Positions 14,482 to 19,571 of a stretch of 19,571 bases of DNA are shown here, in pieces (the first letter of the stretch is position 1; each line of letters opens with the position of its first letter). Under the pieces are notes generated by a model. It saw only the letters and a program-made list of their open reading frames with translations. It did not search any database and was not told where the DNA came from. The stretch covers positions 1 through 19,571 of the forward strand of contig JAEWEK010000004.1 of assembly GCA_023389425.1 (NCBI GenBank), written 5' to 3'. The translations under genes were made by a program, and so were the position numbers. This DNA comes from Pseudomonadota bacterium. Its GTDB lineage: Bacteria > Pseudomonadota > Gammaproteobacteria > Burkholderiales > Burkholderiaceae_D.

Positions 14482-14506
14482 TGATGGCATTAATATTTTG
14501 CCATCA
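14482..14506. promoter_or_regulatory. 8-bp palindrome upstream of the histidine kinase
   Basis: TGATGGCA (14482-14489) and TGCCATCA (14499-14506) are perfectly inverted around the AT-rich centre TTAATATTT, 22 bp before the kinase start. The form fits a dimeric-repressor operator or a leader hairpin; the regulator is unknown. Confidence 0.5.
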
Positions 14507-14574
14507 CAGTAGCCAGCTTTGGCCGGGATGGCTAGCTATCAGCTGTCATAGGTTGGGGAGCGCAGGCAAGAAAA

Positions 14575-14750
14575 TGGCGCTGTCCGCGTTAAGTGTTGAC
14601 TTGAGCACGTCGTCCCGGCGCAGGCCGGGACCCATACTGAGCATATTGGATCGCGGCTGCGGCGAGAGCTGCAAGCACGCGCACTCAGCATGGGTTCCGG
14701 CCTCCGCCGGAACGACGAATCACTTTCAACACGTAACGCAGACAGTGCCA
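14575..14750. mobile_element. MITE-like element, copy 1 (176 bp)
   Basis: It begins TGGCGCTGTCCGCGTTAAGT and ends with its inverted counterpart at 14727-14750 (21 of 24 bp match). The whole element is an imperfect palindrome. Each arm holds a REP-like hairpin (GTCCCGGC-GCAG-GCCGGGAC at 14612-14631, GTTCCGGC-CTCC-GCCGGAAC at 14694-14713). It has no coding capacity. It is flanked by AAAA on the left and AAAAAA on the right. Confidence 0.85.
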
Positions 14751-14756
14751 AAAAAA

Positions 14757-14932
14757 TGGCGCTGTCCGCGTTAAGTGTTGACTTGAGCACGTCGTCCCGG
14801 CGCAGGCCGGGACCCATACTGAGCATATTGGATCGCGGCTGCGGCGAGAGCTGCAAGCACGCACACTCAGCATGTGTTCCGGCCTCCGCCGGAACGACGA
14901 ATCACTTTCAACACTTAACGCAGACAGCGCCA
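14757..14932. mobile_element. MITE-like element, copy 2 (176 bp), tandem to copy 1
   Basis: Same length and orientation as copy 1, nearly identical, offset by 182 bp. The terminal inverted repeats (14757-14780 and 14909-14932) match at 23 of 24 positions. The right end runs directly into the A-tract of the glnS terminator. The better-preserved ends suggest this copy is nearer the ancestral form or the more recent insertion. Apparent reading frames across it are artefacts of the repeat. Confidence 0.85.
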
Positions 14933-14973
14933 AAAAAAAATCCCGCCGCGGCATGCAGCCGGGGCGGGATTTT
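14932..14973 (-). terminator. Rho-independent terminator of glnS
   Basis: AAAATCCCGCC (14937-14947) pairs with GGCGGGATTTT (14963-14973), with an inner CGGC/GCCG stem and a 5-nt loop. On the minus strand nine T follow (14932-14940). It begins 18 nt after the glnS stop. Confidence 0.92.
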
Positions 14974-14990
14974 CATGCGGGAGGCGAGGC

Positions 14991-16742
14991 TTATTTGCCC
15001 CAGCTGTCCTTGAGCGTGACGATGCGGTTGAACACCGGCTTGCCCGGCTTGGAGTCGACGCGGTCGGCCACGAAATAGCCGTGGCGCTCGAACTGGAAGC
15101 GGTCTTCGGCATTGGCCTTGGCCAGCCCCGGCTCCAGGTAGGCGGTGATGGTCTCAAGCGCGTTCGGATTGAGCGCGGCATGGAAATCCTTTCCGCCGGC
15201 GTCAGGATGCGGATCGGTGAACAGGCGGTCGTACAGGCGCACCTCGGCCTGCAGCGCGTCGCGCGCGCTGACCCAGGTGATATTGCCCTTGACCTTGTAA
15301 TTGTCCGCGCCGGGCGTGCCCGATTTCGAATCCGGGAAATAGTTCACGTGCACCGCGACGACCTTGCCGTTGTCGTCCTTGTCGTAGCCCGTGCATTCGG
15401 CCACGAAGCCGTATTTCAGGCGCACGCGGCTGCCCGGCTTGTCGTCCACCGGCGGCGTGAAGCGGAAGTAGCCCTTGGCCGGCACTTCCATGAAGTCCTC
15501 TTCCTCGATCCACAGCTCGCGGGTGAACGGGAAGCGCCGGGTGCCCCATTCCGGATGGTGCGGATGCACCGGCGCGCTGCACTCGACCGACTCGCCCTCG
15601 GGGAAGTTATCCACGATCAGTTTCAGCGGACGGAGCACGGCGATGCCGCGCGGCGCCTTCGGATCGAGGTCGTCGCGCAGGGCGATTTCCAGGTTGCTCA
15701 TGTCGATCCAGCCGTCGGCCTTGGACACGCCGCTGCGTTCGCAGAAAAGTTGGATCGATTCCGGCGTAAAGCCGCGGCGGCGCAGGCCCACCAGGGTCGG
15801 CATGCGCGGATCGTCCCAGCCGGTGACCGTGCCTTCCTCGACCAGCTGGCGCAGCTTGCGCTTGCTGGTAACGACGTAGGTGGTGTTCAGGCGCGCGAAT
15901 TCGTACTGGCGCGGCACCGGCTGCTGGAAGAAGCCCCCTTCGGCCAGGGTCCCGACCAGCCAGTCGTAGAAGGGGCGGTGGTCCTGGAACTCCAGCGTGC
16001 AGATCGAGTGCGTGATGTTTTCGATCGCATCCGAAATCGGGTGCGTGTAGTCGTACATCGGATAGATGCACCAGTCGTCGCCGGTCCGGTGGTGGTGCGC
16101 GTGGCGGATGCGGTATAGGGCCGGGTCGCGCATATTCATGTTCGGCGAGGACATCGCGTCTTCGCTGATCTTGGCACGCAGGATGTGTTCGCCGTCCTTG
16201 TACTTGCCGGCCTTCATGTCGCGGAACAGCTGCAGCGATTCCTCCGGCGCGCGGTTGCGGAAGGGCGAGTTGGTGCCCACCTGGCCGAAGTTGCCGCGGT
16301 TCTTCGCCATTTCCTCGGCGCTCTGGCTGTCGACGTAGGCCTTGCCGCTCTTGATGAGGTACTCGGCCATCTCGTACAGCTTGTCGAAATAGTCGCTGGC
16401 GTAGTGTAGCCAGGCGTCGCCGTCCTGCTCCCAGCTGAAGCCGAGCCACTTGACGGTGTCCATGATGGTGTCGACGTATTCCTGCTCTTCCTTCTCCGGA
16501 TTGGTGTCGTCGAAGCGCAGGTGGCAGCGGCCGCCGTAATCGCGGGCCAGCCCGAAATTGACGCAGATCGACTTGGCGTGGCCCAAATGCAGGTAGCCGT
16601 TCGGCTCCGGCGGGAAGCGCGTGATGACGGACGGCAAGCCCGGGCGCTTGTGCTTGCCCGTGGCCATGTCGTTTTCGACGATCGAGCGCAGGAAATTGGG
16701 CGACGGCGTCGTTGCCGCTGCGTTGTTATTGTCGTTGCTCAT
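14991..16742 (-). CDS. glnS: Glutaminyl-tRNA synthetase
   Basis: 583 aa (E. coli 554). It charges tRNA-Gln with glutamine in the cytoplasm. Class I signatures are present: PPEPNGYLHLGH (44-55, HIGH motif), FDDTNPEKEEQEYVD (typical of GlnRS rather than bacterial GluRS), and TSKRK (292-296, replacing KMSKS). The C-terminal anticodon-binding beta-barrels include VRLKYGFVAECTGY and RFQFERHGYFVADR. A low-complexity N-terminal extension (NDNNNAAATTPSP) precedes the core. ATG 16742 is chosen; the codon before it is TTG. No SD is visible: the minus-strand leader reads CTTCCTCC, not AGGAGG. It is monocistronic, with a strong terminator next to the MITE pair. Having GlnRS means direct charging rather than transamidation for Gln. 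Confidence 0.97.
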   Translation of the reverse strand: MSNDNNNAAATTPSPNFLRSIVENDMATGKHKRPGLPSVITRFPPEPNGYLHLGHAKSICVNFGLARDYGGRCHLRFDDTNPEKEEQEYVDTIMDTVKWLGFSWEQDGDAWLHYASDYFDKLYEMAEYLIKSGKAYVDSQSAEEMAKNRGNFGQVGTNSPFRNRAPEESLQLFRDMKAGKYKDGEHILRAKISEDAMSSPNMNMRDPALYRIRHAHHHRTGDDWCIYPMYDYTHPISDAIENITHSICTLEFQDHRPFYDWLVGTLAEGGFFQQPVPRQYEFARLNTTYVVTSKRKLRQLVEEGTVTGWDDPRMPTLVGLRRRGFTPESIQLFCERSGVSKADGWIDMSNLEIALRDDLDPKAPRGIAVLRPLKLIVDNFPEGESVECSAPVHPHHPEWGTRRFPFTRELWIEEEDFMEVPAKGYFRFTPPVDDKPGSRVRLKYGFVAECTGYDKDDNGKVVAVHVNYFPDSKSGTPGADNYKVKGNITWVSARDALQAEVRLYDRLFTDPHPDAGGKDFHAALNPNALETITAYLEPGLAKANAEDRFQFERHGYFVADRVDSKPGKPVFNRIVTLKDSWGK

Positions 16743-16772
16743 CAATATTGGAGGAAGTGTAAAGTGGCCGAC

Positions 16773-16778
16773 ATTTTA
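16773..16778 (-). promoter_or_regulatory. Candidate -10 of the glnS promoter
   Basis: On the minus strand TAAAAT lies 30 bp before the glnS ATG and is the best -10 match in the gap. The -35 at the right spacing is poor (GCCAGT), so this is tentative. Confidence 0.3.
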
Positions 16779-16881
16779 CCGTAGCTGCTGCCTGACTGGC
16801 CGCTGTGTGGCTAAACGCACGGTGTTGTGGCGCTGAACATTGGATACTGGGGGCATCGCCACCTGTTTGCAAGGCCAAATC

Positions 16882-17007
16882 ATGAAAACGCTTGCAACCG
16901 ACCCCGTCCTGGTCCTGTCCTGGCTGCTGGCCCAGGCCGGCATGGCCCCGACGCCGGCGCAGACGCCGGCGCCCACGGCCGCACCCATCCCGCACCCGCT
17001 CCAGTGA
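16882..17007 (+). CDS. Possible 41-aa small protein
   Basis: ATG 16882 with AAGG seven nt upstream opens MKTLATDPVLVLSWLLAQAG followed by a Pro/Ala/Thr-rich tail ending HPLQ. A hydrophobic start and a low-complexity end would fit a tiny exported or membrane peptide. GC-rich composition makes chance frames common, however, and there is no homology I recognise. It is the only candidate in the 390-bp gap between glnS and the J-domain gene (16743-17132), which otherwise holds only the candidate promoters. Confidence 0.2.
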   Translation: MKTLATDPVLVLSWLLAQAGMAPTPAQTPAPTAAPIPHPLQ

Positions 17008-17082
17008 TTCCCATCGCGGCAATGTTGCTCACCAGCATCATAGCCTTCGGAACGCTCCGCGACATCTTGTCGCTTTCTATAG

Positions 17083-17088
17083 GATAAT
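17083..17088 (+). promoter_or_regulatory. Candidate -10 of the J-domain operon
   Basis: GATAAT in the context TATAGGATAAT lies about 45 bp before the GTG start. The -35 region (CGACAT at 17 bp spacing) is weak. A short CGGCC-TTG-GGCCG hairpin follows in the leader, just before the GGAG ribosome site. Confidence 0.35.
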
Positions 17089-17132
17089 CCCGGTCTTTCT
17101 CGTTTTGTCGGCCTTGGGCCGGAGAGTTCGAA

Positions 17133-17423
17133 GTGGAAAATCTATACGCGATCCTCGGCGTGGCGCCGAATGCGACCGACGACGACATCAAGAAGGTGTA
17201 CCGCTCGCTGGCGATGCGCTACCACCCGGACCGCAACCAGGCGCCCGGCGCGGAAGCGCGCTTCAAGGCGGTCACCAAGGCTTACGAAATCCTGTCCGAC
17301 CCGGCCAAGCGCGCCGAGTACAACCAGAGCGTCAACCACCGCATCGTGCTCGACGCGCAAGGCGAGGCTTTCGACCTGTGGCGCTCGCTGTTCGCGCTGC
17401 ACGGGGTGCACGTCACCTCCTGA
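17133..17423 (+). CDS. J-domain-only (DnaJ-like, class C) co-chaperone
   Basis: 96 aa. Residues 2-65 are a canonical J-domain: NLYAILGVAPNATDDDIKKVYRSLAMRY, the invariant HPD (31-33), then FKAVTKAYEILSDPAKRAEYN. It lacks the Gly/Phe region, zinc fingers and substrate-binding domains of DnaJ. What follows is a 30-residue tail with AFDLWRSLFALHGV, a hydrophobic stretch that may dock a partner. J-domains stimulate ATP hydrolysis by Hsp70 proteins, so this protein should recruit an Hsp70 to a specific client or site. It starts at GTG 17133, with GGAG eight nt upstream. It heads a plus-strand cluster with three acidic unknown proteins 36 bp downstream; the arrangement suggests one functional unit. 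Confidence 0.92.
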   Translation: MENLYAILGVAPNATDDDIKKVYRSLAMRYHPDRNQAPGAEARFKAVTKAYEILSDPAKRAEYNQSVNHRIVLDAQGEAFDLWRSLFALHGVHVTS

Positions 17424-17459
17424 GCGGCCGCAAAAATTATGCAATATTTGGTATAAATT

Positions 17460-17966
17460 ATGGCAAGAGTACATCCCGAATTCGCCTACCAGTCGCGTGA
17501 ACTGGAAGGCCAGATTGAAGGCGTGCTGGGCGACCCGCCCGACCGCAAGAACTATGACTGCATGGTCGACGCCCTGGTGTCCGGCTACACCGAGGGCGAC
17601 GGCCTGGACGACGTCAACCTGATGAGTTTTGCGCTGGTCGACCGCATCCGCTTCCTCGACCCCAAGGGGCTGGTGCGCGAAGCGTCCGACTACGAAGGCG
17701 GCGACCCGGAGCGCGTGTTCGCGATGGCCACCTGCGACGGCGACGCCGGCGCGGCCATGTACGAATCGATGACGCGCGCCCATCCGGAACTGGCGCGCCA
17801 GGCCATCATCACCGCCTTCCTGTACAAGAACCAGAACCGCTGGGAAGACGACGACCAGTCGCTCGACCAGCTGGCCGAAGGGGACGAGGGCGACGACGAG
17901 GACGAGGACCAGTTCGCGTCCGACGACTTCACGCAGATGTTCGACCAAGACGGAGACAATCAATGA
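17460..17966 (+). CDS. Acidic conserved-looking protein of unknown function (operon gene 2)
   Basis: 168 aa, no recognised family, soluble. The N-terminal two thirds look globular and helical: MARVHPEFAYQSRELEGQIE, DRKNYDCMVDALVSGY, SFALVDRIRFLDPKGLVREA and YESMTRAHPELARQAIITAF. The last 35-40 residues are extremely acidic, with EGDEGDDEDEDQF and then SDDFTQMFDQDGDNQ. No SD lies before ATG 17460; the upstream sequence is unusually AT-rich for this genome (AATATTTGGTATAAATT). That stretch could be a secondary promoter with a leaderless start, or the product could be translated by coupling. Its stop overlaps the next gene by four bases (ATGA), strong evidence of translational coupling. Confidence 0.85.
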   Translation: MARVHPEFAYQSRELEGQIEGVLGDPPDRKNYDCMVDALVSGYTEGDGLDDVNLMSFALVDRIRFLDPKGLVREASDYEGGDPERVFAMATCDGDAGAAMYESMTRAHPELARQAIITAFLYKNQNRWEDDDQSLDQLAEGDEGDDEDEDQFASDDFTQMFDQDGDNQ

Positions 17967-18745
17967 GCGACGACGACAAGAGCTACCTGCCGGCGCTGAC
18001 CAAGCAGGTGAGCGAGCTTGTGCTTTCCGGCTCGCTGCAGCATGCGGAAGAAGCGCTGTCGCAGGCCGCGGACGAGCAGGGCGACTACGCCGTCGCCGAA
18101 GTGCTGTCGACGCTGCCGCCGCACGTGACGGCGCTGCACCTGTCCGGCTTCGACGGCGGCAAGACCTCGCTGGCGACGCTGCTGGTGCCGCCCAAGGCCT
18201 GGGCCGAGAGCCTGGCCTACCTGGCCGCCACCTGGCCCGACGACATGATCGAGGACGACCCGGAACGCATCGCCGAAGGCCTGTTCAACCAGGTGCACGG
18301 GGTGGTGTTCGGCACCGACGACGTCGAGCGCCGCCACGAGCTGCTGCAGGAAGCATCGAGCACCGACCACGGCGCGACCGTGTTCGCGATCATCTGGTCG
18401 CTGGCCCCGCGCGAGATCCAGGAGCTGGCCGGCGAGATCATCGCCAAGGGCCCGTACACCACCGGCCAGACCAGCTCCGACAGCGACTTCGTGCCGCTGG
18501 CGCTGGAACTGGCCAAGGCCAGCGAGGACGGCTGGGAGCGTTCGCTGATCGAGCTGTTTCCGGAGTTCCGCCACAGCGCGGACCTGGCCGACGCCGAGTT
18601 CTCGGACGATCCTGACGAGGAGCCCGAGCACATGCAGCGCAACACGCGCGAGCTGCTGTACCGCTTGCGCAAGCAGGTGCCGTCGGTGCGCGCGACGCCG
18701 CGCCGGGGCGCCCGCAAGAGCATCGGCAAGGACATCTTCTCCTGA
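17963..18745 (+). CDS. Acidic protein of unknown function (operon gene 3)
   Basis: 260 aa, no recognised family, no signal peptide or membrane segment. Predominantly helical and acidic: YLPALTKQVSELVLSGSLQHAEEAL, QGDYAVAEVLSTLPPHVTALH, ATVFAIIWSLAPREIQELAG and NTRELLYRLRKQV. It ends in a basic, likely disordered tail (RATPRRGARKSIGKDIF). That contrasts with the acidic tail of the preceding product, so the two may interact electrostatically. The start codon overlaps the previous stop (ATGA, 17963-17966). The next gene follows after two bases. Alternating hydrophobic helices suggest a HEAT/TPR-like scaffold, but I see no diagnostic repeat. Confidence 0.85.
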   Translation: MSDDDKSYLPALTKQVSELVLSGSLQHAEEALSQAADEQGDYAVAEVLSTLPPHVTALHLSGFDGGKTSLATLLVPPKAWAESLAYLAATWPDDMIEDDPERIAEGLFNQVHGVVFGTDDVERRHELLQEASSTDHGATVFAIIWSLAPREIQELAGEIIAKGPYTTGQTSSDSDFVPLALELAKASEDGWERSLIELFPEFRHSADLADAEFSDDPDEEPEHMQRNTRELLYRLRKQVPSVRATPRRGARKSIGKDIFS

Positions 18746-18747
18746 CC

Positions 18748-19571
18748 ATGCTGCCAGCACTTGTCATCGAAAAGCTGCCGCGCCTGATCCGCGCGATCAA
18801 GGCCATTCCGGGGAATGCGGACGAGGAGGAGGCCGGACTGCTGGCCGACGAACTGGCCGGCATCACCGCGATGGTGGCCGAGAAGTTCACCAACGACCGC
18901 ACCGCCGAAGGCATCCAGCGCGCGCAGCTGCTGGCGATCGGCGGCGTGTCGCTGGGCCTGGAGCACGCGGTGCCGGGCGAGGACGACGTCGCCGCGCTCG
19001 ACTACCTGATCGAGAACGGCGCGGAGCAGGCCTTCCAGCAGGGCTTTCGCCTGGTCCGCGAACTGGCCGCGATGCCGGAAGATTCGCTGGTCGGCGAGTA
19101 CGACGACGATCCCGTGTATTCGCAGCGCCGGCTCAAGGAGCTGTTCGTCGACATCTGCACCGCCGATCCGGCCGAGACATGGTCGGGCTATGAGCGCTAC
19201 CTCGGCCAGGTGAAGCAGCGGCAGGGCGTGCAGGCGGTGGTCGATGCCGCCAGGTGGCTGCGCCGGCATAACAGCGCGGGGCCGGTCATTGACCCGGACC
19301 TGAACGCGGAAGGCGTGATCGCGCTCGCCATCATCTTCGCGGTGGAAGGCGACGGCCGCATCGTCGCGCGTGCGGGGCAGAAGGAGTTCGAGCGCTTCGT
19401 GAAGTCGGTACGCAAGAACAAGCCGGACTTCGATGAAGGCTGGGACGCGCTGATGGAGCAGATCCCGCCGGCGCACCAGGAAGTCGTCGCTGAACGCATC
19501 GACAACTACGCCGAACACTGCACGGTGCTGCAGCATCTGATGACCAAGGCGACGATCAAGCAGTTGTGGAC
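18748..19571 (+). CDS. Unknown protein, 3' end beyond window (operon gene 4, partial)
   Basis: The frame is open from ATG 18748 to the window edge, at least 274 residues. It starts two bases after the previous stop and continues the operon. The N-terminus MLPALVIEKLPRLIRAIKAI is amphipathic. Later parts include DELAGITAMVAEKFTNDRTA, AQLLAIGGVSLGLEHAVPGEDD, YSQRRLKELFVDICTADPAETW and GVIALAIIFAVEGDGRI. The composition is helical and acidic with the same third-position GC bias as its neighbours, while the opposite-strand frames here are its shadows. The family was not recognised. The segment resembling 'LKELFVDICTADPAETWSGYE' is not enough for assignment. Confidence 0.8.
   Translation, partial: MLPALVIEKLPRLIRAIKAIPGNADEEEAGLLADELAGITAMVAEKFTNDRTAEGIQRAQLLAIGGVSLGLEHAVPGEDDVAALDYLIENGAEQAFQQGFRLVRELAAMPEDSLVGEYDDDPVYSQRRLKELFVDICTADPAETWSGYERYLGQVKQRQGVQAVVDAARWLRRHNSAGPVIDPDLNAEGVIALAIIFAVEGDGRIVARAGQKEFERFVKSVRKNKPDFDEGWDALMEQIPPAHQEVVAERIDNYAEHCTVLQHLMTKATIKQLW

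Noticed and set aside
12631..14484. 617-codon plus-strand frame opposite the histidine kinase
   Set aside because: Same explanation. The minus strand has all kinase motifs in order, while the plus frame has none and no SD.
14539..14954. Overlapping small frames with repeated peptides (SSFRRRPE, WVPACAGTT)
   Set aside because: They are translations of the two MITE copies; the peptide repetition comes from the DNA repeat and there is no independent coding evidence.
17440..17460. TATAAATT before gene 2 of the J-domain operon as a definite internal promoter
   Set aside because: The -10-like sequence ends about 3 nt before the ATG and no -35 is evident, so it is mentioned only as a possibility.
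18217..19536. 439-codon minus-strand frame opposite the end of the operon
   Set aside because: The plus strand here has two adjacent genes with coupled starts and normal codon bias. The minus frame crosses both and has no motif.

Overview
The window looks like chromosome of a high-GC betaproteobacterium, most likely Oxalobacteraceae (Massilia/Telluria-like). That placement is an inference from the GC-rich codon use, the style of the housekeeping proteins (ExoI, GlnRS, HPF/RaiA, DUF1345), and the abundance of short GTTCCCGC...GCGGGAAC palindromes. No rRNA or tRNA gene, CRISPR array, prophage or complete insertion sequence was seen.

Left part (1-7000): a pair of REP-like repeats abuts the 3' end of sbcB (exonuclease I, minus), which follows a cyclic-nucleotide-domain diguanylate cyclase (minus). 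Divergent from it is a signal-less BtuF-like metal/cobalamin receptor (plus). Then come, all on minus, a short HPF/RaiA ribosome-associated protein, a DUF1345 membrane protein, an MFS exporter and a secreted SAM-methyltransferase-like protein. A further REP cluster lies between the last two.

Middle (7111-8800): a scar-like, lower-GC islet. It holds an alpha/beta hydrolase cut off just after its nucleophile elbow, a decayed secreted hypothetical protein (nonsense codon plus frameshift), an orphan SUKH (SMI1/KNR4) protein, and three copies of a 24-bp palindromic motif. After it, a ferredoxin-reductase (CDP-glucoseen reductase type, minus) and a YeeZ-like SDR protein (plus) start only 12 bp apart. 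A small hypothetical gene follows, then a perfect FNR/ANR box that faces no recognisable gene.

Right part (11350-19571): a GRDP-like protein with six 'AFSASPVG' tail repeats (minus, strong terminator) and an orphan CHASE/HisKA_3 histidine kinase (minus). Next are two tandem 176-bp MITE-like elements whose outer end touches the T-tract side of the glnS terminator, then glnS (minus). Last is a plus-strand cluster: a J-domain-only protein followed by three tightly packed, acidic proteins of unknown function, the third running off the window. I infer a specialised DnaJ-type chaperone operon.

Most promising for novelty: the J-domain/acidic-protein operon, the repeat-tailed GRDP protein, the tandem MITE at the glnS terminator, and the orphan FNR box with its possible small RNA or small protein.
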